Source: Labedella populi (GTDB taxonomy: Bacteria; Actinomycetota; Actinomycetes; Actinomycetales; Microbacteriaceae). Taken from it: a stretch of DNA of 64,000 nt. The position numbers were made by a program, and so were the translations under genes. How positions within the stretch are numbered: position 1 is the stretch's first letter; every line of letters starts with the position of its first letter. The notes under the pieces are model-generated. The model was not told where the DNA came from, ran no database searches, and worked only from the letters and a program-made list of their open reading frames with translations. The DNA lies in the NCBI RefSeq assembly GCF_004078655.1, contig NZ_RZNC01000001.1, forward strand, positions 186,001 to 250,000, in the 5' to 3' direction. Shown here piece by piece: positions 27,631-36,330 of this stretch.

Positions 27631-28413
27631 GTGAGGGTGGTCGAGTCCCCCGGTGCCGCTGGTGTCATCACCCGTCTGCGAGCGGCCGGATGCATTTTCG
27701 CCGAGGAGGAGGCCGAGATCCTGCTCACCTCGTCCGAAAGCGACGCCGAACTCGAGCGGTTCGTCTCCCGGCGGGTGGCCGGGACGCCGCTCGAGTACAT
27801 CGTGGGGTGGGCGGAGTTCCGGGGTCTGCGGATCGGTGTCGACGAAGGGGTGTTCGTACCACGACGCCGCACGGAGTTCCTCGTGGACCTCTGCGTCGAT
27901 GGGATCGGTCCGGCCTCCGTGGTGCTCGACCTCTGCTGTGGAGCCGGTGCGCTCGCGGCGGCGATCGTCGCGGAGGTGCCCGACGCGGACGTCTATGCCG
28001 CGGACATCGATCCCATCGCTGTCCGCTGCGCTCGTGGGAATCTGTCGGCCGATCGAGTGCTCGAGGGTGATCTGTTCGCGGCGCTCCCGGTCTCGCTGCG
28101 CGACCGGGTCGAGGTCATCGTCGTGAATGCACCGTACGTTCCGACGACGGAGATCGCCTTCATGCCGCTGGAGGCCCGCAACTTCGAGGCGCTCGTCGCC
28201 CTTGACGGCGGCGACGACGGCCTCCACGTGCACCGTCGTGTGGCCGCAGAGGCTCGCGACTGGCTCGTCCCCGGCGGTGTCCTCGTGATCGAGACGAGCG
28301 AGCATCACGCCGAGCGCACCCGCGCACTCTTCGCTGATCGGGGCTTCGACGCGCAGGTCAGACGCGACGAGGACCGGGACGCGACCGCGGTCACCGCCCG
28401 GGCACCACACTGA
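27631..28413 (+). CDS. Putative protein N5-glutamine methyltransferase (HemK/PrmC-like)
   Basis: A 260-residue class I SAM methyltransferase. The N-terminal helical part resembles the PrmC substrate-binding domain and ends with GTPLEYIVGWAEFRGLRI. The SAM loop is LDLCCGAGALA, and AADIDP carries the acidic ribose contact. The catalytic motif of PrmC/HemK is NPPY; here it reads NAPYVP. PrmC methylates the GGQ glutamine of release factors; this shorter paralogue-like protein may act on another substrate. GTG start at 27631, 13 bp after ligD, so possibly cotranscribed with it. Confidence 0.8.
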   Translation: MRVVESPGAAGVITRLRAAGCIFAEEEAEILLTSSESDAELERFVSRRVAGTPLEYIVGWAEFRGLRIGVDEGVFVPRRRTEFLVDLCVDGIGPASVVLDLCCGAGALAAAIVAEVPDADVYAADIDPIAVRCARGNLSADRVLEGDLFAALPVSLRDRVEVIVVNAPYVPTTEIAFMPLEARNFEALVALDGGDDGLHVHRRVAAEARDWLVPGGVLVIETSEHHAERTRALFADRGFDAQVRRDEDRDATAVTARAPH

Positions 28414-28461
28414 CGCGGCGGTGGTCAGCGGCCGGGCTGCTCGGACGGAGACCGTGACGCC

Positions 28462-29856
28462 TCAGACGCGGCGGGCGGCGTACTGCTCGCGGACGACGGG
28501 AACGGTCGCCGGAGCGAGCTCGGCGACGGTCTCGATCTCCCAGTCGGGAAGCGATCCGAGCGCGACCCACGCCGCCTGACGCGCCGCGCCGTTCGCGACG
28601 TACTCCCCCGGCGCGGGGACGGTCACGGGGACGTCGAAGATCGTCGAGGCGATCTCGCGGACCGCCGGGTTCATGGCGGCTCCGCCGATCAGCAGGACAC
28701 GAGACGCCTGTACGCCGAGCGCACGGTGCGCGTCGAGACCGTCGGCGAGGCCGCACAACATGCCCTCGATCGCGGCGCGTGCGAGACCCGGACGCGTGAA
28801 TGTGGCCCGCGTCATCCCGAACAGCGTCGCCGTCGCGTCGGGGAGGTCGGGGGTGCGCTCGCCGTCGAAGTACGGCTGGAGCACGAGTCCCCCGGCGCCC
28901 GGCTCCGCCTCGAGCGCGATCGTGGCGAGCTCGTCGAAGTCGACACCGAGGACCGCGGCGACCGTGTCGATGACGCGTGCGGCGTTGAGCGTCGCGGAGA
29001 GCGGAAGGAAGCGACCGGTGGCGTCGGCGAAACCGGCGACCGTTCCCGAGCTATCGGTCGTCGGCTCCTCCGAGACGGAGAAGACCGTGCCCGAGGTGCC
29101 GATCGAGACGACGACGTCGCCGGGGCCGGCGGACAATCCGAGTGCGGCCCCTGCGTTGTCGCCGGCGCCCGATCCCACGAGGGCGCCCGCCGAGGTGCGC
29201 CCGGCGGAGTCCGCCGGGCCGAGCACGCGCGGCAGGATCGCGTCGTGGCCGAGGGCCGCGACGAGCAGTTCGCGGTCGTACTCGCCCGTCGTCGACGACC
29301 AGTAGCCGGTGCCCGATGCGTCGGATCGGTCGGTCGCGAGTTCTTCGAGAACGGGTCCGAGTTCGCTCTCCCCCGCCGGCCCGTAGCCGCGCAGCCGCCA
29401 GCTCAGCCAGTCGTGCGGAAGCGCGACGGCGGCGACCCGAGCGGCGTTGTCCGGCTCGGCATCGCGCAACCAGCGGAGCTTCGTGATCGTGAAAGACGCG
29501 ACCGGGACGAGACCGGAGCGTGCGACGAGCTCCTCCGCGCCGAACTCGGCGATGAGGTCGCGGGCTGCTCCCGCGCTCCGCGTGTCGTTCCAGAGCAGGG
29601 CGTCGCGGATCACCCGTCCTTCGGAGTCGAGCGCCACCATGCCGTGCTGCTGACCGCCCACCGAGACCGCGTCGACATCGTCGAATCCGCCGGCCCCCGC
29701 GATCGCTTCGCGGAGTGCGGTCCACCATGCTGCGGGGTCGACTGCGGTGCCGTCGGGGTGGCTCGCGCGCCCCTCTCGGACGAGTGCGCCCGACTCCGCG
29801 TCACGGATGACGACCTTGCAGCTCTGCGTGCTCGAGTCGATGCCGGCTACCAGCAT
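28462..29856 (-). CDS. xylB: Xylulokinase
   Basis: A 464-residue FGGY-family kinase that makes D-xylulose-5-phosphate from xylulose and ATP. It begins with the phosphate-1 motif [18 protein letters not shown] binds the sugar. Further on are the [13 protein letters not shown] and SIGTSGTVF phosphate motifs and the adenosine-side [12 protein letters not shown]. It follows xylA on the minus strand after a 144-bp gap that holds an 18-bp hairpin, so it may be expressed below xylA. It is the last step of the xylose branch before the pentose phosphate pathway. Confidence 0.93.
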   Translation of the reverse strand: MLVAGIDSSTQSCKVVIRDAESGALVREGRASHPDGTAVDPAAWWTALREAIAGAGGFDDVDAVSVGGQQHGMVALDSEGRVIRDALLWNDTRSAGAARDLIAEFGAEELVARSGLVPVASFTITKLRWLRDAEPDNAARVAAVALPHDWLSWRLRGYGPAGESELGPVLEELATDRSDASGTGYWSSTTGEYDRELLVAALGHDAILPRVLGPADSAGRTSAGALVGSGAGDNAGAALGLSAGPGDVVVSIGTSGTVFSVSEEPTTDSSGTVAGFADATGRFLPLSATLNAARVIDTVAAVLGVDFDELATIALEAEPGAGGLVLQPYFDGERTPDLPDATATLFGMTRATFTRPGLARAAIEGMLCGLADGLDAHRALGVQASRVLLIGGAAMNPAVREIASTIFDVPVTVPAPGEYVANGAARQAAWVALGSLPDWEIETVAELAPATVPVVREQYAARRV

Positions 29857-29945
29857 GGGTTTCGTCCTGTCTCGTGAGGATGGTTCGGCGTCGCCGCGCG
29901 TGAAGATGAGCCGAGCTGCGGTTCGTGACCGTGGCGCGGGTGGTG

Positions 29946-29984
29946 CGATCGGGTCGGCTCGTCCCAGACGAACCGACCCGATCG
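29946..29984 (-). terminator. Long intercistronic hairpin between xylA and xylB
   Basis: Arms 29946-29963 and 29967-29984 pair over 18 bp with a single G-T-type mismatch, closing a 3-nt loop. It begins 17 bp after the xylA stop (minus strand). No T-run follows, so it may be a partial terminator or a 3' mRNA-stabilising stem for xylA. Confidence 0.7.
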
Positions 29985-30000
29985 GGACGCACGGAGTACG

Positions 30001-31194
30001 TCAGTCGCGGGCGCCCATGAGGTGCTCGAGGGCGAGCTGCTGCAGGCGGACGAAGCCGAAGCCCTTGCCGTGGAAGTACGCGTCGGCGTCGAAGTCCTCG
30101 TAGGCGGAGCGGTCCGCGAGGAAGTCGTCGTACGACTCGCCTTCGCCGAGGGTCGGCGTGCGCAGCTCGGCGACCCTCGAGGCCTCGAGCGCCTCCTGGA
30201 CCTCGGGGTCGGCGCGGAAGGCCTGAGCGCGCTCCTTGAGCAGGAGGTACATGCGCATGTTCGCTGCAGCCGACTCCCAGACGCCTTCGTCACCCTCGGT
30301 GCGGCTCGGCTTGTAGTCGAAATGACGCGGGCCGTCGTAGGCCGGTCCGCCGTTGACTCCACCGTGCTCGAGGAGGTCGACGAGCGAGAACGCGTTCTGC
30401 AGGTCGCCGTGACCGAAGACGAGGTCCTGGTCGTACTTGATGCCGCGCTGGCCGTTGAGGTCGATGTGGAAGAGCTTGCCCTGGTAGAGCGCTTGCGCGA
30501 TGCCGGCCGTGAAGTTGAGCCCGGCCATCTGCTCGTGGCCGACCTCGGGGTTCACACCCACGAGCTCGGGGCGCTCGAGCGTGTTGATGAACGCGATCGC
30601 GTGCCCCACCGTCGGGAGCAGGATGTCGCCGCGGGGCTCGTTCGGCTTCGGCTCGATCGCGAACCGGATGTCGTAGCCCTTGTCGGTGACGTAGTCGCCG
30701 AGCAGGTTGACCGCCTCGCGGTAGCGCTCGAGCGCGGCATGGATGTCCTTCGCCGCGTCGTACTCGGCGCCTTCGCGGCCGCCCCACATGACGAAGGTCT
30801 TCGCGCCGAGCTCGGCGGCGAGGTCGATGTTGCGCAGCACCTTGCGGAGCGCGAAGCGGCGGACGGCGCGGTCATTCGACGTGAAACCGCCGTCCTTGAA
30901 GACGGGAGCGGAGAAGAGGTTCGTGGTGACCATCGGCACGACGATGCCGGTGTCGGCGAGGACCTTCTTCAGGCGGTCGATCTGCGTCTGGCGCTCGGCG
31001 TCGGACGAGCCGAAGGCGAAGAGGTCGTCGTCGTGGAAGGTGAGGCCGTACGCACCGAGCTCGGCGAGCTTCTCGACGCCGCGCACGACGTCGAGGGCTT
31101 CGCGGGTGGGGCCGCCGAACGGGTCAGCACCTGTGTAGCCGATGGTCCAGAGACCGAACGAGAAGCGATCGGCGGGCGTGGGGGTGAGGGACAT
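30001..31194 (-). CDS. xylA: Xylose isomerase
   Basis: A 397-residue class I (actinobacterial-size) xylose isomerase converting D-xylose to D-xylulose. The catalytic histidine lies in TFHDDDL, the metal-binding glutamate in [11 protein letters not shown], and further ligands in NPEVGHE and [16 protein letters not shown]. The start [19 protein letters not shown] is standard; a much longer in-frame extension upstream is not conserved. It is divergent from the ROK regulator (196 bp between starts), the usual arrangement for repression in the absence of xylose. The downstream hairpin may favour xylA over xylB expression. Confidence 0.95.
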   Translation of the reverse strand: MSLTPTPADRFSFGLWTIGYTGADPFGGPTREALDVVRGVEKLAELGAYGLTFHDDDLFAFGSSDAERQTQIDRLKKVLADTGIVVPMVTTNLFSAPVFKDGGFTSNDRAVRRFALRKVLRNIDLAAELGAKTFVMWGGREGAEYDAAKDIHAALERYREAVNLLGDYVTDKGYDIRFAIEPKPNEPRGDILLPTVGHAIAFINTLERPELVGVNPEVGHEQMAGLNFTAGIAQALYQGKLFHIDLNGQRGIKYDQDLVFGHGDLQNAFSLVDLLEHGGVNGGPAYDGPRHFDYKPSRTEGDEGVWESAAANMRMYLLLKERAQAFRADPEVQEALEASRVAELRTPTLGEGESYDDFLADRSAYEDFDADAYFHGKGFGFVRLQQLALEHLMGARD

Positions 31195-31390
31195 GGTGGT
31201 TCCGTTTCTCAACGTCATTGGTGATAAGTAGTGAGTCACAACATATCCGCCCCCTGTTCCCCGTGTCAAAGGTCGCCAGTCACTCGTGATCGCGAGACGA
31301 ATCGGAAAGAACCCTCGATCGATGCCATGATCGTGAATGCCGAGCACCTGCCAAACCGCGCCACACGTACCCGTACAGAGAAGGCCGCCG

Positions 31391-32569
31391 ATGTCGATCA
31401 ACCCACGAGACGATGCGTCACGGGGTGCTCCGCCCGAACGCGGTGCGTCGACGAACCTCTCGACGATCCTCCGCCGTGTGCACCGCTCGGGGCCGGCGTC
31501 GCGCGCCGAACTGACGCGGGAGACGGGGCTCAACCGTTCGACGATCTCGGGTCTCGTGGGCGAACTCGTCGAACGCGGGCTCGTCGTCGAGGTCGAACCC
31601 CGCTCGACGAAGCAAGTGGGCCGGCCGAGCCCCGTCGTGCAGGCCTCGCCGCAGGTTCTCGCCGTCGCGCTCGTGCCCGAAGTCGATGCGGTGACGATCG
31701 GGCTTGTGTCGTTCGACCGGCAGGTGATCCGACGGGTGCGGTTCGAAACCGAGTCGATCCCCACCGTGCGCGAGGCCGTCGTGATCGCGCGGGCGCTCTT
31801 CCAGGGCATGCGCGACGGCCTCGGGCCGGAGTATCGGATCGCGGGCATCGGGGTGGCCGTCCCGGGGCTCGTCCGCGCGGTCGACGGATTCGTGCGGTGG
31901 GCTCCGCACCTGGACTGGCGTGACGAGCCGCTCGGCGCCCTTCTCGAGGAGGCGACGGGGTACCGGGTCTTCGCCGCGAACGACGCGAACCTCGGTGCGC
32001 GGGCGGAGAACCTCTTCGGGGCCGCGGCGGAGGCGTCCAACATCCTCTACATGAACGGCGGACCGAGCGGCATCGGCGGCGGCATCATCGTCAACGGTGA
32101 GCTCGTGGGCGGTGCCGAGGGCTACGCGGGCGAGTTCGGGCACAACCGGGTCGCCGCTCCGACCGATTCCGAGGTGACCGACGGCGAGCTCGAGGCGAGC
32201 GTGAGCCAGAACCGGCTGCTCTCCGTGCTCGGGCTGAGGAGCGCGAGTCTCGACGAGCTCGAGGTGGCGCTCCTCGCGTCGGAGCGGCCCGAGGTCCGCG
32301 CCGAGGTGCACCGGCAGCTCGGCGTGCTGAGCGTGGGCGTCCGGAACATGATCAACATCCTCAATCCGGAGAAGGTCGTGCTCGGAGGGTTCCTCGGGGT
32401 GCTCTTCGATTTCGAGACCGCGTACTTCCTCGATCTCCTCGAGGCGAACACCCTCGCGCCATCGTGGGAGAGCGTCACGGTCGTGCGCGCCGAGCTCGGG
32501 TCCGACCTCCTCCTCGTCGGCGCCGCAGAACTCGTCTTCGACGGGGTGGTCGCCCGCGCCGAACTCTGA
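31391..32569 (+). CDS. ROK-family transcriptional regulator, probable xylose repressor
   Basis: A 392-residue protein with an N-terminal winged helix-turn-helix (about residues 25-75, including [23 protein letters not shown]) and a ROK sugar-kinase-like domain. The latter has the [10 protein letters not shown] and [22 protein letters not shown] signatures; the latter's metal-site histidine is present. XylR-type members repress xylAB until xylose binds. Divergence from xylA supports that role (inference). I chose the ATG at 31391 because AGAGAAGG lies seven bases upstream; an in-frame start 18 codons earlier has no such site. A perfect 22-bp inverted repeat follows the stop. Confidence 0.87.
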   Translation: MSINPRDDASRGAPPERGASTNLSTILRRVHRSGPASRAELTRETGLNRSTISGLVGELVERGLVVEVEPRSTKQVGRPSPVVQASPQVLAVALVPEVDAVTIGLVSFDRQVIRRVRFETESIPTVREAVVIARALFQGMRDGLGPEYRIAGIGVAVPGLVRAVDGFVRWAPHLDWRDEPLGALLEEATGYRVFAANDANLGARAENLFGAAAEASNILYMNGGPSGIGGGIIVNGELVGGAEGYAGEFGHNRVAAPTDSEVTDGELEASVSQNRLLSVLGLRSASLDELEVALLASERPEVRAEVHRQLGVLSVGVRNMINILNPEKVVLGGFLGVLFDFETAYFLDLLEANTLAPSWESVTVVRAELGSDLLLVGAAELVFDGVVARAEL

Positions 32570-32570
32570 C

Positions 32571-32642
32571 CCCTCTCCCCCCTGAACACTTCGTATGTTC
32601 TTGAAAATGCGTGCACAGAGGAAGTGTTCAGGGGGGAGAGGG
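32571..32642. terminator. Perfect 22-bp inverted repeat between convergent genes
   Basis: Arms 32571-32592 and 32621-32642 are exact complements (22 bp) around a 28-nt AT-richer loop. It fills the gap between the ROK stop (32569) and the esterase stop (32648). It could terminate both genes; it has no T-tract and an unusually long loop. Confidence 0.75.
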
Positions 32643-32647
32643 AGGGG

Positions 32648-33610
32648 CTAGGTGAGGGTGTGGCGGAAGAAGGCCGCGGCCTCCTCGGCGTCGACGGGGC
32701 CGCCACCCTCGTGCCCGTTGAATCGCCAGATCGCGAGCTCGGTCGGGCCGGCCCAGGCGTTCCGTGCGGCGGCAATCGTGCTCGGAGGGCAGATCGCGTC
32801 CATGAGGGCCGCGGAGAATCGCGCGGGGACCGCGGCACGCTTGGCGAAAGTGACGCCGTCGATGTAGGACAGGGAGCGGAGCACGTTCTCGACCCCGTCG
32901 CGGTGCACGGCGAGGTAGTCGGCGACTTCACGGTAGGGGTACGCGTCGGTGATGCCCGCCGCCCGTTCGATGTCGCACAGGAACGGCACGCACGGTGCGG
33001 CCGCCTTCACGCCCTCGTGGAGCGACGCGGCGGCGATCGCGACCCCGCCGCCCTGACTGATGCCGAACACAGCGATCCTCTCGGGGTCGACGATCGGCAA
33101 CTCGGCGGCGGTGTCGACGGCTCGGACGGCGTCCGTGATGAGCCGGACGTAGTAGAGCGATTCAGGGCTCTCGATGCCGCGCGTGAGGAAGCCGGGATAG
33201 TGGGGGCCCGCGCCGACGGGGTCGGCTGTGTCGCCGCGGCTCCAGCTCGACCCCTGACCACGCGTGTCCATGTAGAGGTGCGCGAAACCGGCGGACGCCC
33301 AGTAGAGGTTCTCGGTCGGTCTGCCGCGGCCTCCGCCGTAGCCGATGAACTCCACGACGGTCGGCAGCGGAGCGGCGGCACCCGCGGGGGCCCGCAGCCA
33401 CGCACGGACGGGCTGTCCGTCGAAACCGGTGAACGTGACATCGAACACGTCGATCGTCGCGAGTCCGGCGCCGACTCGCTCGACGACGACGGGTGCCGCC
33501 GCCGCGCGTGCCCGCGTGATCGTCTCCGCCCAGAATTCGTCGAAGTCCTCGGGTTCCCGCACTGCGGAGGTGAACTCCAGGAGAGCCTCGCCGGTGAGGT
33601 CGGTGTACAT
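32648..33610 (-). CDS. Acetyl xylan esterase / cephalosporin-C deacetylase family (AXE1) hydrolase
   Basis: A 320-residue alpha/beta hydrolase of the AXE1 family (carbohydrate esterase 7 type). The oxyanion-side segment RGQGSSWSRGDT precedes the nucleophile S185 in GISQGGG. The acid is probably D271 (MDAICPPST) and the histidine H300 (NGHEGGG). No signal peptide is visible, so it is probably cytoplasmic and acts on imported acetylated xylo-oligosaccharides (family knowledge plus inference). It is divergent from the LacI regulator, whose operator-like palindrome lies in the shared gap. Confidence 0.9.
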   Translation of the reverse strand: MYTDLTGEALLEFTSAVREPEDFDEFWAETITRARAAAAPVVVERVGAGLATIDVFDVTFTGFDGQPVRAWLRAPAGAAAPLPTVVEFIGYGGGRGRPTENLYWASAGFAHLYMDTRGQGSSWSRGDTADPVGAGPHYPGFLTRGIESPESLYYVRLITDAVRAVDTAAELPIVDPERIAVFGISQGGGVAIAAASLHEGVKAAAPCVPFLCDIERAAGITDAYPYREVADYLAVHRDGVENVLRSLSYIDGVTFAKRAAVPARFSAALMDAICPPSTIAAARNAWAGPTELAIWRFNGHEGGGPVDAEEAAAFFRHTLT

Positions 33611-33682
33611 GCAGGTCCCTTCGTCATCGATCCGTTGGTCAGAGTATCGCCACCGCCTTTGTTGTCGCGATCCACATATGTG

Positions 33683-33711
33683 TTGTGTTCGCTTGGATCG
33701 TCACGTATGGT
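33683..33711 (+). promoter_or_regulatory. Putative promoter of the LacI-type regulator gene
   Basis: TTGTGT (33683-33688) and TATGGT (33706-33711) are separated by 17 bp. The operator-like palindrome at 33726-33739 falls just after the expected start site, a position suited to autorepression. Confidence 0.45.
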
Positions 33712-33725
33712 GACTCGTGCGGTCG

Positions 33726-33739
33726 TCGAAGCGCTTCAA
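33726..33739. promoter_or_regulatory. LacI-type operator-like palindrome (TCGAAGCGCTTCAA)
   Basis: It contains the perfect 10-bp palindrome GAAGCGCTTC with the central CG typical of LacI/GalR operators. It shares its core with the 20-bp palindrome before the ABC-importer genes. Confidence 0.75.
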
Positions 33740-33829
33740 CGATTTCGGCAACCGGAGCCCGCCCGGCTCGTCACACCCTTCGATCACACGGTCCTCGAGA
33801 CCACCCCGGCAGCAGACAACGGAGTCGCC

Positions 33830-34843
33830 ATGGCAACCATTCACGACGTCGCTCGTGCTGCCGGCGTGTCGATCAGTACCGTCTCCTACGCCCTCAGCGG
33901 CAAGCGATCGATCGCCGACAGCACGCGTCGACGCGTCGCGGACGCCGCCGTGAGCCTCGGGTACCAGCCGCACGCCGGCGCACGGATGCTCGCCGGAACG
34001 CGCACGCAGATCTTCGCCCTCACCGCCCCGCTGCGACACGACACCTATGCGCCCGCGCACATGGCGTTCGTGCTCGCCGTCGCGACGGCCGCACGCCGCC
34101 ACGATTACGACATCCTCCTCCTCACGGAGGATGAGGCGACGAAGGGCCTCTCCCGTGTGGCGTCGAGTCGGCTCGTGGATGGCGTCATCGTCCTCGACGT
34201 CTCCGTCCGGGATGAGCGGATCGCGCTCGTGCAGAACCTCGGGGTTCCGACCGTCGTGATCGGCATCCCGGACGACCCGGCGGGTCTCGCGTGCGTCGAC
34301 CTCGACTTCGAAGCCGCCACCCGGCTCGCGATCGACGGTCTCGCCGATCGTGGTCACCGACGGATGGCGCTGCTCGGCCACCCTGACGAGATCTACGAGC
34401 GGGGCTCCAACTTCCCCATCCGCGTGCGGGACACGTTCCTCTCCCACACTGCCGACCTGGGCTTGCCGGGGCGGTTCAGCACGAGCGAGACCGACAGTGG
34501 TGCCGTGCGTGCGGCCCTCGACGCGCTGCTCGCCGGCGATGAGCGCCCGACGGCGCTCATCATGCACTGCCAGGAGTCCGTCCAGGCGACGGTCCTCGAC
34601 CACCTCAGAGACCGCAAGATCTCGGTCCCGGAGGACATGTCGATCATCTCGGTGGGGTCGACGTTCGACACGACGAAGTTCTCGCCGGCGCTCGACGTCA
34701 TCCCCCTGATCCCGGCCGCGACGTGTGACGCCGCCGTCGACATCCTCGTCGCCTCACTCCCCGATCCGCCCGATCCGCGCGTCCAGTACGTCGCCCCGGA
34801 GTACAGAGCCAACGGCTCCGTCGCCCCGGTCCCCGCCCCCTGA
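33830..34843 (+). CDS. LacI-family transcriptional regulator
   Basis: A 337-residue repressor. The LacI helix-turn-helix (IHDVARAAGVSISTVSYALSG) occupies residues 4-24, followed by the hinge helix (HAGARMLAGTRT). The periplasmic-binding-protein-like effector domain ends with a proline-rich tail. It sits between the esterase and the sugar importer, and matching palindromes lie before itself and before the importer. I therefore infer that it represses the importer/alpha-xylosidase operon and itself until an oligosaccharide or sugar binds. GGAG precedes the ATG at 33830. Confidence 0.92.
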   Translation: MATIHDVARAAGVSISTVSYALSGKRSIADSTRRRVADAAVSLGYQPHAGARMLAGTRTQIFALTAPLRHDTYAPAHMAFVLAVATAARRHDYDILLLTEDEATKGLSRVASSRLVDGVIVLDVSVRDERIALVQNLGVPTVVIGIPDDPAGLACVDLDFEAATRLAIDGLADRGHRRMALLGHPDEIYERGSNFPIRVRDTFLSHTADLGLPGRFSTSETDSGAVRAALDALLAGDERPTALIMHCQESVQATVLDHLRDRKISVPEDMSIISVGSTFDTTKFSPALDVIPLIPAATCDAAVDILVASLPDPPDPRVQYVAPEYRANGSVAPVPAP

Positions 34844-34878
34844 CCACCACGACCCCGGATGCCGCCGTCGTCTTCGAA

Positions 34879-34898
34879 CTGTCGAAGCGCTTCGACAG
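34879..34898. promoter_or_regulatory. 20-bp perfect operator palindrome (CTGTCGAAGCGCTTCGACAG)
   Basis: A perfect palindrome 66 bp upstream of the solute-binding-protein start codon, with the same GAAGCGCTTC core as the site in front of the LacI gene. It is the probable main operator of the importer-xylosidase operon. Confidence 0.85.
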
Positions 34899-34963
34899 CC
34901 AGCGCCACCGGCGCGCGGTGCGCCGCCTGAACACCGCATTTTCTCCAGAGAGGTAGGAAAGAC

Positions 34964-36256
34964 ATGAGACACAGCAGAACCTTGATGAGCGCCGCGGTCC
35001 TCGCGGCCGGCGCCCTCGTCCTGTCGGGATGCTCCGGTTCCGGAAGCTCCAAGCCCGACGACGTGCTCACCCTGTGGCACTTCGAGAGTGAGACGAGCGC
35101 GATGGGAATCGCGTGGGAGCAGGCCATCGAGACGTTCGAGGAGGAGACGGGCGCGACCGTCGAGTTCGAGGCGAAGGCCTTCGAGCAGATCCGCTCCACC
35201 GCGAGCCAGGTCCTCAACTCCGATGAGGCGCCCGACATCCTCGAGTACAACAAGGGCAACGCGACCGCCGGGCTCCTCGCGAGCCAGGGCCTCCTCGCCC
35301 CGCTCGACGACGCCGTCGAGGAGTACGGCTGGGACGACATGCTCGCCCCGTCCCTCCAGACGACCGCCCGCTACGACGAGCAGGGCGTCATGGGTTCGGG
35401 CAGCTACTACGGCATCCCGAACTACGGCGAGTTCGTCGAGGTCTACTACAACAAGGACGCCTTCGCGGAAGCCGGCCTCGAGGTGCCGACGACGCTCGCC
35501 GAGTTCGAGACCGTCATGCAGGCCTTCGTCGACCAGGGTGTGACGCCGCTCGCCGAGTCGGCGGCCGAGTATCCCCTCGGTCAGCTCTGGTACCAGCTCG
35601 CCCTGTCGCAGGCCGACCGCGACTTCGTCGACGCCTACCAGCTCTACACCGACACCGTCGACTTCGAGGGTCCCGAGATCTCCTATGCGACGGAGACCGT
35701 GAAGGACTGGACCGACAAGGGCTACATCAGCTCGGACGCCACCGGTCTCAAGGCCGAGGACGCGGGCACGTCGTTCATCAACGGCACCTACCCGATCTTC
35801 TTCTCGGGCAGCTGGTGGCACAACCGCTTCACGACCGAGATCACCGACTTCGACTTCGGGACGTTCCTGTTCCCCGGGTCGGAGATGTCGCCCGGATCGG
35901 CCGGCAACATGTGGGTCATCCCGGAGCGCGCCCAGAACAAGGAACTCGCCGAGCAGTTCATCGACATCACGATGCGACCGGAGATCCAGGCCCTCATCGG
36001 CAACAACGGCGGCGTGCCCGTCGCAGCCGACCCCGCGGACATCACGGATGAGAAGAGCGCGGAGCTGATCGCGAACTTCAACACGCTCACGGAGCGCGAC
36101 GGCATCGCCTTCTACCCGGACTGGCCTACGCCGACGTTCTACGACGAGCTCAACGCCGGTCTTCAGGAGCTGCTCAACGGCACCCTGAGCCCGACCGAGG
36201 TGCAGCAGCAGCTCGGTGAGGACTACCAGAGCGGCGTCGACGACATCGTCGGCTGA
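34964..36256 (+). CDS. Sugar ABC transporter substrate-binding lipoprotein
   Basis: A 430-residue extracellular lipoprotein of the cluster-1 (maltose/oligosaccharide-type) binding proteins. The signal peptide has a basic start, a hydrophobic core and the lipobox LSGC; lipidation would be at C23. Mature features include LTLWHFESE at the start, the YGIPNYGEFVEVYYNKDAF segment typical of family 1 binding proteins, and several Trp/Tyr residues suitable for sugar stacking. It is followed by two permease genes after a strong hairpin. With the alpha-xylosidase in the same operon, a xylose-containing oligosaccharide is the likely ligand (inference). Confidence 0.92.
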   Translation: MRHSRTLMSAAVLAAGALVLSGCSGSGSSKPDDVLTLWHFESETSAMGIAWEQAIETFEEETGATVEFEAKAFEQIRSTASQVLNSDEAPDILEYNKGNATAGLLASQGLLAPLDDAVEEYGWDDMLAPSLQTTARYDEQGVMGSGSYYGIPNYGEFVEVYYNKDAFAEAGLEVPTTLAEFETVMQAFVDQGVTPLAESAAEYPLGQLWYQLALSQADRDFVDAYQLYTDTVDFEGPEISYATETVKDWTDKGYISSDATGLKAEDAGTSFINGTYPIFFSGSWWHNRFTTEITDFDFGTFLFPGSEMSPGSAGNMWVIPERAQNKELAEQFIDITMRPEIQALIGNNGGVPVAADPADITDEKSAELIANFNTLTERDGIAFYPDWPTPTFYDELNAGLQELLNGTLSPTEVQQQLGEDYQSGVDDIVG

Positions 36257-36271
36257 CCCCTCGACCAGAAT

Positions 36272-36304
36272 CGGTGGGCCGTGGACGCGCTCCACGGCCC
36301 ACCG
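36272..36304 (+). terminator. Intercistronic hairpin after the solute-binding-protein gene
   Basis: A perfect 14-bp GC-rich stem (36272-36285 with 36291-36304) and a 5-nt loop, 15 bp after the stop. Comparable stems let binding-protein mRNA accumulate above permease mRNA in other ABC operons (family knowledge). Confidence 0.8.
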
Positions 36305-36330
36305 CACCAGGAGATGACGAAGGACACGTA

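Noticed and set aside
31221-31239. GTGA...TCAC outer arms in the xylA-ROK gap as a ROK operator
   Set aside because: Only four bases pair at each end and the interior is asymmetric; too weak to call an operator without binding data.
33673-33682. CACATATGTG palindrome in the esterase-lacI gap
   Set aside because: A 10-bp palindrome of this composition is expected by chance in AT-richer intergenic DNA, and no second copy was seen.
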